From: Bacillota bacterium
GTDB lineage: Bacteria > Bacillota_I > Bacilli_A > RFN20 > CAG-826
Assembly: GCA_026387995.1 (NCBI GenBank)
Contig: JAPLKQ010000128.1
Span: forward strand, 1 to 5,025
DNA: 5,025 bases
Direction of reading: 5' to 3'
This document shows, in pieces, positions 1 to 5,025 of the stretch. Under the pieces are notes generated by a model that made no database searches, was not told the DNA's origin, and was given only the letters and a program-made list of their open reading frames with translations. Both the position numbers and the translations under genes were made by a program. Each line of letters starts with the position of its first letter. Positions within the stretch are counted from its first letter, which is position 1.

Positions 1-321
1 GATGGCAATGACATTCATATTGAAATACCGCTCAGCATCGTCGATGCGACTTTAGGGACGACGATTGATGTCCCGACGGTCTATGGCGACGTCACGGTCC
101 GCATCCCGGCAGGCACTCAACCTGGCCAAATCCTGAAGGTTCGCGGCAAGGGCGTACGCGACTTACGCGGCAACGATGCTGGCGACCAATTCATTCATTT
201 ACGGGTTGAAACACCTACCAAACTCTCCAAAGAGCAGAGGGACTTATTGACCCGTTATAAAGAAACGGAAACCAAAGAAGATTCTGTCTGGGAAAAGTTC
301 AAAAATACCTTCCGAAGTTAA
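1..321 (+). CDS. dnaJ: Chaperone protein DnaJ, C-terminal part (5' end outside window)
   Basis: This is the last 106 codons of the Hsp40 co-chaperone that delivers unfolded substrates to DnaK and stimulates its ATPase in the cytoplasm. Reading frame 1 is open from the first base to TAA at 319-321. The translation carries the beta-rich C-terminal substrate-binding domain: IPLSIVDATLGTTIDVPTVYG, then IPAGTQPGQILKVRGKGV, then GDQFIHLRVETPTKLSKEQR, all typical of the second C-terminal domain and the dimerisation tail. The J domain, the G/F linker and the zinc-finger repeats lie upstream and cannot be checked. In Bacillus-type genomes dnaJ ends the hrcA-grpE-dnaK-dnaJ operon or is followed by prmA and rsmE. 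Here a terminator follows directly and prmA is absent. The family call is very secure. Confidence 0.96.
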   Translation, partial: DGNDIHIEIPLSIVDATLGTTIDVPTVYGDVTVRIPAGTQPGQILKVRGKGVRDLRGNDAGDQFIHLRVETPTKLSKEQRDLLTRYKETETKEDSVWEKFKNTFRS

Positions 322-326
322 AGATG

Positions 327-351
327 AAGTGCTGCAAAGCACTTTTTCTTT
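327..351 (+). terminator. Rho-independent terminator after dnaJ
   Basis: A 7-bp perfect stem, AAGTGCT (327-333) paired with AGCACTT (338-344), closes a GCAA tetraloop of the stable GNRA class. It is followed by a T-rich run (TTTCTTT). It starts six bases after the dnaJ stop and separates the heat-shock operon from the next transcription unit, which has its own promoter. Confidence 0.85.
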
Positions 352-382
352 ATGGAATCATGAAAAAAAATACCATTTTTCT

Positions 383-412
383 TTGTTCCACACTGAATTT
401 TGTTGCTATAAT
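383..412 (+). promoter_or_regulatory. Sigma-A type promoter for the zinc-ribbon/rsmE/mtaB cluster
   Basis: A consensus -10 hexamer TATAAT lies at 407-412, preceded by TGC (404-406), which makes it an extended -10 element. A weak -35 (TTGTTC, 383-388) sits 18 bases upstream, and the region is A/T-rich. Transcription would start near 418-420, leaving a very short leader before the Shine-Dalgarno at 424-428. It lies just after the dnaJ terminator, so it is the likely promoter for the whole cluster to about 3441. Confidence 0.75.
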
Positions 413-436
413 GATTGAAGATTAGGAGTGATGATT

Positions 437-859
437 ATGAACCAATGCAAAAAATGCGGGACCCCGATTGAAAAAGGGACAGATGTCTGCCCGATTTGTG
501 GTGTCGAGAACCCCCTCGAAAATATCGCGATGGAAACCGGTTATGATTTAACGAAAACGTTTACGCCCGTCGAGCCCGAATACCAACTGACGAAGCAGAA
601 AAGTCGCCTTGTGACATGGCTCTTAGGCTTAGGTCTTGGATTTACCGGCGCCCCGTTTTTCTACTTAGGTTTTATCAAATTAGGAGTTTTTTGGTTGTTA
701 TTTAGTGGAATACTTGTAGCTTTACCCCTTATCCTTATGAACATCCCGTGGCTTTTATATGTCTGTTATGGCGGGCTTGGCGCACTAAATGTCATCCTTG
801 CTCTTTACTATGCCATACCCCATGACCAAAAAGACGCTCGCGGGGAATACTTGAAATAA
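437..859 (+). CDS. Zinc-ribbon and TM2-like small membrane protein, function unknown
   Basis: This 140-residue protein has an N-terminal zinc ribbon, with Cys pairs at residues 4/7 (CKKC) and 18/21 (CPIC), a soluble linker of about 35 residues, and then a hydrophobic region from about residue 58. The segment LGLGFTGAPFFYLGFIKLG resembles the G-x-G...FYLG core of TM2-domain proteins. About three membrane helices are likely (about 59-79, 82-101, 104-127), with a short charged C-terminal tail. In-frame starts also exist at 428 (GTG) and 431 (ATG), but AGGAG at 424-428 lies 8 bases from the ATG at 437, so that start is preferred. The stop overlaps the rsmE start (TAATG), implying translational coupling. 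It occupies the place where Bacillus-type genomes carry prmA. A zinc-ribbon plus TM2 layout is known among uncharacterised bacterial proteins. The topology is inferred and the role is unknown. Confidence 0.85.
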   Translation: MNQCKKCGTPIEKGTDVCPICGVENPLENIAMETGYDLTKTFTPVEPEYQLTKQKSRLVTWLLGLGLGFTGAPFFYLGFIKLGVFWLLFSGILVALPLILMNIPWLLYVCYGGLGALNVILALYYAIPHDQKDARGEYLK

Positions 860-1438
860 TGCAACGTTATTTCGCCTCCGTCCATCAAGGAAAAGCGACG
901 CTCCTGCCGAGCGACATTTTTCATATCACGAACGTGATGCGGATGCGCCCCCTCGATAAAGTCGAGATCGCTGCCGACGGCCGTGTTTACCTTGCGGAAG
1001 TGGTCAGCCTGTCTCCTTTTGAGGTCAAGATTCTTTCACCCATCGCCGAAAATCACGAGCTGCCGAATAAAGTCACGCTTCTTTACGCCCTCGCCAAAGG
1101 CGATAAGACCGATTGGGTCATCCAAAAAGCGACCGAACTCGGGGTCAGCGAGATCATCGGCTTGACCTCCGAACGGACCATTGTCCGGCTCGATGAACAA
1201 GACAAAATCAAGAAGCTCGAGCGGTACGCCAAAATCATTAAAGAAGCCGGCGAGCAGTCGATGCGGAGCGTGCTGCCCAAGATGGATCGCATCATCGACT
1301 TTAAACAAATGGGCTCGTTCCACTATGATTATCAGTTTATTGCCTATGAACGCGAAGCCGGCAAGACCGATGCATTCTCGAAGCGAGACCGCGGCGCTCT
1401 ATGCCTTATCCGTCATCGCCTTTATCCTTGAGAGGTAA
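859..1438 (+). pseudogene. rsmE: rsmE, 16S rRNA m3U1498 methyltransferase, with internal deletion and frame change
   Basis: Intact RsmE proteins (SPOUT/trefoil-knot family, about 240-256 residues) use SAM to methylate N3 of U1498 in 16S rRNA. Here frame 1 encodes the N-terminal PUA-like part (MQRYF..., HITNVMRMRP) and the first part of the methyltransferase domain (KGDKTDWVIQKATELGV at about residues 80-96, KEAGEQSMR at about 128-136, FIAYEREAGKTDAFS at about 160-174). After about position 1380 this frame gives unrelated residues and stops with TGA at 1429-1431. The true C-terminus, RSETAALYALSVIAFILER, resumes in frame 2 at about 1379 and stops with TAA at 1436-1438. Comparison with the family shows about 45 residues missing between the two parts, including the GPEGG SAM-binding loop and the LGPRIL strand. 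The product could not bind SAM normally. The start is coupled to the preceding stop by TAATG, and only a weak GGGGA lies upstream. A sequencing or assembly deletion is an alternative to real gene decay. Confidence 0.88.
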
Positions 1439-1440
1439 CT

Positions 1441-2253
1441 ATGGCCAATCGTCTTTACAACTATTTAACGCGTAAAACCAAAATCCAACGCTTGGCACGC
1501 AGCGATGAGTACAAGTATTTTTTGGCGACCCGGAAACTCTTTTTGAAATACAACATTTTCACTGAGCTTTATAACGTGGACGACGAATTTGAGCTTTTCA
1601 AAGCCAACATCATCCTTAAATCCCTTGAGAACAAAGAAGCCATTGAAACGAAACTCGACGGTTTCTACAATGAATCGATGCTCGAGTACAAGGCGATCAA
1701 ACACCATATCATCCGCGACAAGATGAATGCCAATCCGCTTGAATTGCCTTACTTGCTCGATGGACAAGACAAAATCTATATTCCTTTGTTTCCTCGCGCC
1801 CTTAATCTTGTCTACCGAGAAGAAGCGGACAAATTACTCGACTTCCCATATAACAAAATCCGGACCGAGTTTTCCTCTTCGTTGATCGATCCCTTCGAGA
1901 CTTACAACTATGCTTTGTTCAACTCTTTCTTTACCAAACTCGTGAAGCTTCAAGGCGATAAAACCTCGATGGCCTTTTATCATTATGACTACCAAGCCAT
2001 TTATATCATCAATGACCAGGGACGTCTGGATGTCAAAATCCCGCTTTTCGACAAGGCGATGCGGCAACCAAACTCCAGCCACATCATGGAGCGTATCCAA
2101 CCGGTCATCGCCGCCTACTTTGCCAACGACAAAAAGACCTTCATTCAAGAACTCCGGAAAAATAGACTGATTAGCAGCAAAATGTATCGAAAACTGACCA
2201 AAAAAGCCATCCTTGGCAGTATCCAGCAAGCTCGCAAAATCCGCAAAGGCTAG
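1441..2253 (+). CDS. Unrecognised conserved-looking protein of 270 residues between rsmE and mtaB
   Basis: I do not recognise this protein. The frame is open for 270 codons. ATG at 1441 is preceded by GAGAGGT (1430-1436), a good Shine-Dalgarno that overlaps the end of rsmE. The product looks soluble, with no signal peptide and no membrane segment. It is rich in aromatic residues (many Tyr/Phe) and Lys/Arg, with a basic N-terminus (RLYNYLTRKTKIQRLAR) and a strongly basic C-terminal tail from about residue 239 (RKNRLISSKMYRKLTKKAI). A central stretch at about 178-204 (AFYHYDYQAIYIINDQ...IPLFDKAM) reads like alternating beta strands. No metal-binding cysteines occur; the protein has no Cys at all. 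Codon use matches its neighbours, so recent transfer is not suggested. Being sandwiched with tiny gaps between two RNA-modification genes suggests co-transcription and perhaps an RNA-linked role. The basic tails fit that idea, but it is inference only. Confidence 0.8.
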   Translation: MANRLYNYLTRKTKIQRLARSDEYKYFLATRKLFLKYNIFTELYNVDDEFELFKANIILKSLENKEAIETKLDGFYNESMLEYKAIKHHIIRDKMNANPLELPYLLDGQDKIYIPLFPRALNLVYREEADKLLDFPYNKIRTEFSSSLIDPFETYNYALFNSFFTKLVKLQGDKTSMAFYHYDYQAIYIINDQGRLDVKIPLFDKAMRQPNSSHIMERIQPVIAAYFANDKKTFIQELRKNRLISSKMYRKLTKKAILGSIQQARKIRKG

Positions 2254-2257
2254 ACCG

Positions 2258-3441
2258 ATGCGCTATTTAATAACGACGTTAGGATGCAAAGTCAATGCTT
2301 ACGAGTCCGAGGCTCTAAAAAATCTTTCTCAGACCAAAAATCGCGCCAACATATCCGGTCATTGATTGCCAAGTATCCACACGCCGTCATCGTGGTGATG
2401 GGGTGCTATGCCCAGATGTCCCATCAGTTCGTCAACGATATCCCGGGCGTCCATATCATCGTCGGAACCTCAAAGCGGAATGAAATTCCGGAACTGGTCG
2501 ACAAGTATTTGAAAACGCATGAACGCATCGACACGGTCAGCGAGATCACGCGGCTATTTGACTATGAACCTTTGAAAGTGATTTCTTATAGCGATAACGC
2601 CCGAGCGTTTCTCAAAATCCAAGATGGCTGCGATAACTTTTGCAGTTACTGTATCATCCCTTACGCCCGCGGCAAAATGCGGAGCCGTCCAAAGGACGAT
2701 GTCCTGGCCGAAGTCCATCGCCTCGTCGATCTTGGCTTCTTGGAAATTGTCCTGGCCGGCATCCATACCGCCGGTTATGGCCAAGATTTAGGCGATTATC
2801 ATTTCGTCCATCTCCTACGTGATATCTTGCGTGAGGAACCGCGTTTATACCGTCTTCGTATTTCCAGCATTGAGGAAAGCGAGATCGATGCGGAGTTCAT
2901 TGAGCTCTTCAAGACCCAGCCGGTGATTGCCCGTCATTTACATATCCCGTTACAAAGCGGATCCAGCAACGTCCTTCGCAGGATGAACCGAAAATACGAC
3001 ACGGCTGCTTTTTTAAGTAAACTTGAGCAAATTAGGGAAGCGGTGCCGGACATCGCCATCACGACGGACGTCATCGTCGGCTTCCCGGGCGAGACCGATG
3101 ACGAATTTCAGGAAACCTACGACTTTATCGAGAAGGCGAAATTCGCCCAACTCCATGTTTTCCCGTTCAGCGCCCGCAGCGGAACGCCGGCCGCCCGTGC
3201 CAAAGACCAAGTGGACCCGGCCACCAAGAAAGAACGCGTCCGCAAACTAATTGATCTCTCCGAACGACTCCATACCGAATACGCCCGTCAATTTATCGGA
3301 AAAGACCTTGACGTCATCATCGAAGATTTCGACGAAAAAACGACCGCCTGGCGGGGCCATGCGTCCAATTATTTGGAAGCGCATGTGCAAAGTCAGGACG
3401 ATTTACGGGGTAAAGTCGTATCCGTTCTTTACAAAGATTAG
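2258..3441 (+). pseudogene. mtaB: mtaB, tRNA t6A37 methylthiotransferase, with internal deletion and frame change near the N-terminus
   Basis: MtaB is a radical-SAM enzyme that converts t6A37 to ms2t6A37 in ANN-decoding tRNAs. The gene starts at ATG 2258 (AAAGG at 2245-2249 lies 8 bases upstream) with MRYLITTLGCKVNAYESEAL, the first Fe-S cysteine motif. This frame stops at TGA 2363-2365. From about 2318 the family sequence continues in frame 1: DQKSRQHIR, then GCYAQ (third cluster cysteine, codon 2404-2406), then the radical-SAM triad C-x3-C-x2-C (codons 2629, 2641 and 2650), IVLAGIHTAGYG, LHIPLQSGS, TTDVIVGFPGETDDEF, LHVFPFSARSGTPAA, and a C-terminal TRAM RNA-binding domain (about 3280-3438). 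Compared with Bacillus YqeV/MtaB, about 27-29 residues are missing between EAL and DQKSRQ, including NTCTVT with the second cysteine of the methylthiotransferase cluster. An ATG at 2284 opens the downstream frame, but its first dozen codons are an out-of-frame reading of the TLGCKVN region. Real decay or an assembly deletion are both possible. Confidence 0.9.
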
Positions 3442-3457
3442 ACAGTGTATAGTAAAA

Positions 3458-3476
3458 AACGATAGCCATCATCGTT
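3458..3476 (+). terminator. Weak hairpin after mtaB, possible terminator
   Basis: AACGAT (3458-3463) can pair with ATCGTT (3471-3476) around a 7-base loop, 16 bases after the mtaB stop. An A-run precedes it, but the downstream sequence is ATAATAAAGTTT rather than a clean T-tract. Termination is plausible from position but is weakly supported by sequence. Confidence 0.35.
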
Positions 3477-3512
3477 ATAATAAAGTTTATTTAATAAGAT
3501 GTCTAAATTTTA

Positions 3513-3541
3513 TTGACATCATTTCCGAATGCCTTTATAAT
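3513..3541 (+). promoter_or_regulatory. Full-consensus sigma-A promoter for rpmF-deoC
   Basis: TTGACA (3513-3518) and TATAAT (3536-3541) are both exact consensus hexamers separated by the optimal 17 bases, in an A/T-rich gap. The predicted start near 3547-3549 gives a leader of about 33 bases before rpmF. A promoter this strong fits a ribosomal protein gene. Confidence 0.92.
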
Positions 3542-3581
3542 TCGAGTGTTATTTAAGAAGAACCCTTAGGAGGTAATACTT

Positions 3582-3851
3582 ATGGCAGTCCCTTTTAGAA
3601 GAACAGGTAAAACCGCGAAAAGATTACGCCGTACCCATTTTAAATTATCGGTCACCGGCTTAAACACTTGCCCGCACTGTGGAACGATGATCCGCTCACA
3701 CCACGTATGCCCAAAATGTGGCTTCTACGATGGTAAACAAGTCGTCGCCGTCCCCGAAGTCGATACCAAGGCCCTCGAAGCCAAGAAAGCGAAGAAGACG
3801 GTCAAAAAGGCCGAAAAACCCGATAAACTGATATTATTACGGAAAGGATGA
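3582..3851 (+). CDS. rpmF: 50S ribosomal protein L32, zinc-binding, with a Lys-rich C-terminal extension
   Basis: L32 is a small protein of the large ribosomal subunit. The start [22 protein letters not shown] is the family signature, and the basic N-terminal arm is followed by a zinc ribbon with Cys30/Cys33 (CPHC) and Cys43/Cys46 (CPKC), so this is the zinc-binding form. TAGGAGGT (3567-3574), 7 bases before the ATG, is a near-perfect ribosome-binding site. The protein has 89 residues whereas most L32 proteins have about 55-60. The usual end corresponds to about residue 56 (GFYDGKQVV). The extra part of about 30 residues is Lys/Ala/Glu-rich ([19 protein letters not shown]) and probably disordered or a charged helix. 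The TGA stop shows that TGA is not read as Trp. No yceD (DUF177) or plsX/fab neighbour is present, unlike many bacteria; deoC follows after 11 bases. Confidence 0.96.
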   Translation: MAVPFRRTGKTAKRLRRTHFKLSVTGLNTCPHCGTMIRSHHVCPKCGFYDGKQVVAVPEVDTKALEAKKAKKTVKKAEKPDKLILLRKG

Positions 3852-3862
3852 GGTAAATTTTT

Positions 3863-4498
3863 ATGGAATATAATAAACTAATCGACCATACTGCCCTGAA
3901 ACCCGACGTGACGCCTGAAGCCATCGTGCTTTTATGCGAAGAAGCCAAGAAATACGGCTTCGCTTCCGTCTGCGTCAACCCAGGGTTTGTCCGCTTGGCG
4001 ACTCATGAATTAAAAGGTTCATCCGTCAAGGTCTGCACCGTGATCGGCTTTCCGCTCGGTGCCACATTGACCAACGTCAAAGTGTATGAAACGCAAGAAG
4101 CGGTCTTTGAAGGCGCGACCGAGATCGACATGGTTATCAACATCTCGCAGCTTAAAGCCAAGAATTATCCGTATCTTCTTAAAGAAATATCGGAAATCAA
4201 AGCGGCCTGCCACGGGAACCTTCTCAAAGTCATCATCGAGACCTGCCTGTTGACCGATGAAGAAAAAGTCAAGATTTGCCAGATCGCCGTTCAAGCGGGG
4301 GCGGATTACGTCAAGACCAGCACCGGTTTCTCGACCGGAGGCGCCACCGTCCATGATGTCTCGTTGATGCGTAAGACCGTCGGACCGAATATCGGCGTCA
4401 AAGCCAGCGGCGGCATCCGCACGCATGAAGACTTAGTGGCTATGGTAGAAGCGGGGGCCAGCCGAATTGGCACCAGCGCGGGACCGAAAATCATCTAA
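3863..4498 (+). CDS. deoC: Deoxyribose-phosphate aldolase
   Basis: This class I aldolase cleaves 2-deoxyribose-5-phosphate to glyceraldehyde-3-phosphate and acetaldehyde in cytoplasmic deoxynucleoside catabolism. Its 211 residues match the usual length of short bacterial DeoC proteins (about 210-225), and it looks complete from [17 protein letters not shown] to GTSAGPKII. The TIM-barrel signatures are all present: VCVNP (about 36-40), TVIGFPLGA (59-67), EIDMVIN with Asp89, the Schiff-base Lys151 in YVKTSTGF, and Lys180 in VKASGGIR. These correspond to E. coli Asp102, Lys167 and Lys201. GAGGT at 3850-3854 sits 8 bases before the ATG and overlaps the rpmF stop, so the gene is probably co-transcribed from the rpmF promoter. 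No deoA, deoB, pdp or nupC neighbour is visible, and no separate deoR-type operator is obvious. Confidence 0.97.
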   Translation: MEYNKLIDHTALKPDVTPEAIVLLCEEAKKYGFASVCVNPGFVRLATHELKGSSVKVCTVIGFPLGATLTNVKVYETQEAVFEGATEIDMVINISQLKAKNYPYLLKEISEIKAACHGNLLKVIIETCLLTDEEKVKICQIAVQAGADYVKTSTGFSTGGATVHDVSLMRKTVGPNIGVKASGGIRTHEDLVAMVEAGASRIGTSAGPKII

Positions 4499-4532
4499 TC
4501 GTCTCGAATTTTACTTATTTTTCCAGATATTA

Positions 4533-4561
4533 TTGCATTTTTTACTGGTGCTATATATAAT
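4533..4561 (+). promoter_or_regulatory. Sigma-A promoter for rpsU
   Basis: TTGCAT (4533-4538, four of six -35 consensus positions) and an exact TATAAT (4556-4561) are separated by 17 bases. The 105-base gap between deoC and rpsU is strongly A/T-rich compared with the genes. Transcription would start near 4567-4569, leaving a leader of about 36 bases before rpsU. Confidence 0.83.
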
Positions 4562-4603
4562 TATGACGTCGTCAAAGCAATTAGCTTCAGAAGGAGGGAT
4601 ATT

Positions 4604-4777
4604 ATGCCAAAAACAGTGGTCCGCGATAACGAATCATTAGACGAAGCCCTTCGCCGTTTCAAACGTCAAGTCAACAAGGCTGGTACGCTCCAAGAAGCGC
4701 GCAAGCGGGAATTTTACTTGAAACCCGGCCTCCGTCGGAAACTGAAAAGTGAACAAGCCCGTCGCAAATCCTACTAA
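4604..4777 (+). CDS. rpsU: 30S ribosomal protein S21
   Basis: S21 is a small basic protein of the 30S platform that helps initiation on mRNA. The 57-residue product [20 protein letters not shown]...[20 protein letters not shown]...KSY matches the family along its full length, including the [13 protein letters not shown] helix, the REFYLKP motif and the basic C-terminus. AAGGAGGG (4591-4598), 5 bases upstream of the ATG, is a very strong ribosome-binding site. The gene has its own promoter and terminator, so it is probably a single-gene transcript. In Bacillus-type genomes rpsU also lies downstream of mtaB and is followed by yqeY. Here a C39-peptidase-like gene follows instead. Confidence 0.97.
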   Translation: MPKTVVRDNESLDEALRRFKRQVNKAGTLQEARKREFYLKPGLRRKLKSEQARRKSY

Positions 4778-4783
4778 AAACTG

Positions 4784-4807
4784 AAGACCCTGCGGGGTCT
4801 TTTTTTT
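4784..4807 (+). terminator. Rho-independent terminator after rpsU
   Basis: A 7-bp stem, AAGACCC (4784-4790) paired with GGGTCTT (4795-4801), encloses a TGCG loop and is followed by an uninterrupted T-run to 4807. It begins 7 bases after the rpsU stop. GC pairs sit next to the loop and AT pairs at the base, the classical intrinsic terminator shape. Confidence 0.93.
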
Positions 4808-4808
4808 G

Positions 4809-4839
4809 TAGACAATACTCTTCATCGGCTCTCTATTAC
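4809..4839 (+). promoter_or_regulatory. Possible weak promoter for the C39-peptidase gene
   Basis: TAGACA (4809-4814, five of six -35 positions) lies immediately after the rpsU terminator, with TATTAC (4834-4839, four of six -10 positions) 19 bases further on. The spacing is long and the -10 poor, but a strong terminator upstream means this gene needs its own start of transcription somewhere in this short gap. Confidence 0.3.
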
Positions 4840-4856
4840 TATACGGGAGATGATGA

Positions 4857-5025
4857 ATGATGTACTTTATCCATCAATTAGAAGACACTGACTGCGGCTT
4901 TGCCTGCCTCAAAATGCTGATTGCCCGGGCCAACCGCGACGAAAACGACTTATATATTCCAAACCCGCAGCCGGACCATGCCTATTCCTTTCTTGAACTC
5001 TCGCACCTCGGCGAGACGTATGGTC
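4857..5025 (+). CDS. N-terminus of a C39 (double-glycine) cysteine peptidase domain protein, probably a peptidase-containing ABC exporter; truncated by window end
   Basis: The frame opens with MMYFIHQLEDTDCGFACLKM and stays open to the window edge (56 codons visible). The pattern Q-x5-C-G-x2-C-L, with Gln7 as oxyanion-hole residue and Cys13 as nucleophile, is the signature of the C39 peptidase domain that removes double-glycine leader peptides, as in LagD/ComA-type bacteriocin or pheromone exporters. The following helix and the segment SFLELSHLGETYG fit the next part of that fold. The catalytic His and Asp, and any membrane or ATPase domain, lie beyond the window, so a full ABC exporter is inferred from how the family is usually built. 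ATG 4857 is preferred over ATG 4860 because GGGAG (4845-4849) lies 7 bases upstream. The frame is closed by TGA at 4854. A stand-alone C39 protease is the main alternative. Confidence 0.75.
   Translation, partial: MMYFIHQLEDTDCGFACLKMLIARANRDENDLYIPNPQPDHAYSFLELSHLGETYG

Noticed and set aside
428..436. GTG at 428 or ATG at 431 as the start of the zinc-ribbon protein
   Set aside because: Both lie on or only 2 bases from the AGGAG ribosome-binding site, while ATG 437 has ideal 8-base spacing and places MNQC directly before the zinc ribbon.
1036..1323. Minus-strand open frames inside rsmE, and similar ones inside the 270-residue gene, mtaB and deoC
   Set aside because: They are antiparallel to convincing genes, have no ribosome-binding sites or recognisable motifs, and are expected from the codon bias of this DNA.
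1318..1995. Shared HYDYQ peptide in RsmE (1321-1335) and the 270-residue protein (1981-1995), as a hint of duplication
   Set aside because: The match covers only five residues, the codons differ at several third positions, and the flanking sequences are unrelated, so it is probably chance.
2284..3441. A self-contained 385-residue MtaB protein starting at ATG 2284
   Set aside because: The first dozen or so codons from this ATG are an out-of-frame reading of the TLGCKVNAYESEAL region that belongs to frame 2, and no suitable ribosome-binding site precedes it. The true gene start is 2258.
3251..3556. Open frame of 101 codons running off the 3' end of mtaB into the intergenic region
   Set aside because: Most of it is a shadow of the TRAM-domain coding sequence in another frame, it lacks a ribosome-binding site, and it runs through the rpmF promoter.
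1..5025. CRISPR array, tRNA or rRNA gene, insertion sequence or phage attachment site
   Set aside because: I saw no regularly spaced repeats, tRNA-like cloverleaf with a TTC-loop signature, transposase motifs or terminal inverted repeats in any intergenic gap. All gaps are under about 140 bases and are accounted for by promoters and terminators.

Overview
The window reads as chromosomal housekeeping DNA from a Firmicutes/Bacilli-type bacterium with roughly balanced base composition (GC judged by eye to be in the mid to high 40s percent). This rests on strong Shine-Dalgarno sites, consensus sigma-A type promoters, and the order dnaJ ... rsmE ... mtaB ... rpsU, which recalls the Bacillus dnaK-rpsU region. 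TGA is used as a stop (rpmF) and TGG for Trp, so the standard bacterial code fits and a Mycoplasma-type code does not. The species cannot be named from this sequence.

Layout, all on the + strand. Positions 1-321 hold the 3' end of dnaJ, closed by a hairpin-T-tract terminator. A promoter at about 383-412 starts a tight cluster: a zinc-ribbon/TM2-like membrane protein (437-859), rsmE (859-1438, stop-start overlap TAATG), an unrecognised 270-residue protein (1441-2253) and mtaB (2258-3441). A consensus TTGACA-N17-TATAAT promoter (3513-3541) then drives rpmF (L32) and deoC. A further promoter (4533-4561) drives rpsU (S21), which ends at a clear terminator (4784-4807). The window closes inside a gene whose N-terminus looks like a C39 (double-glycine) cysteine peptidase.

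The main surprise is that both RNA-modification genes appear broken in the same way. rsmE lacks roughly 45 internal codons, including the SAM-binding GPEGG knot, and changes frame at about 1372-1384. mtaB lacks roughly 27-29 codons, including the second iron-sulfur cysteine (NTCTVT motif), and changes frame at about 2308-2320. The intervening gene is open and looks intact. Either both genes decayed by internal deletion, or the assembly lost about 130 and 85 bases at two sites about 0.9 kb apart. I found no convincing new biological system. The best candidates for novelty are the unrecognised 270-residue protein, the extended L32 and the C39 peptidase start next to rpsU.

Functionally the window is about protein folding (DnaJ), ribosome and tRNA maturation or structure (RsmE, MtaB, L32, S21) and deoxynucleoside catabolism (DeoC), with one small membrane protein of unknown role.
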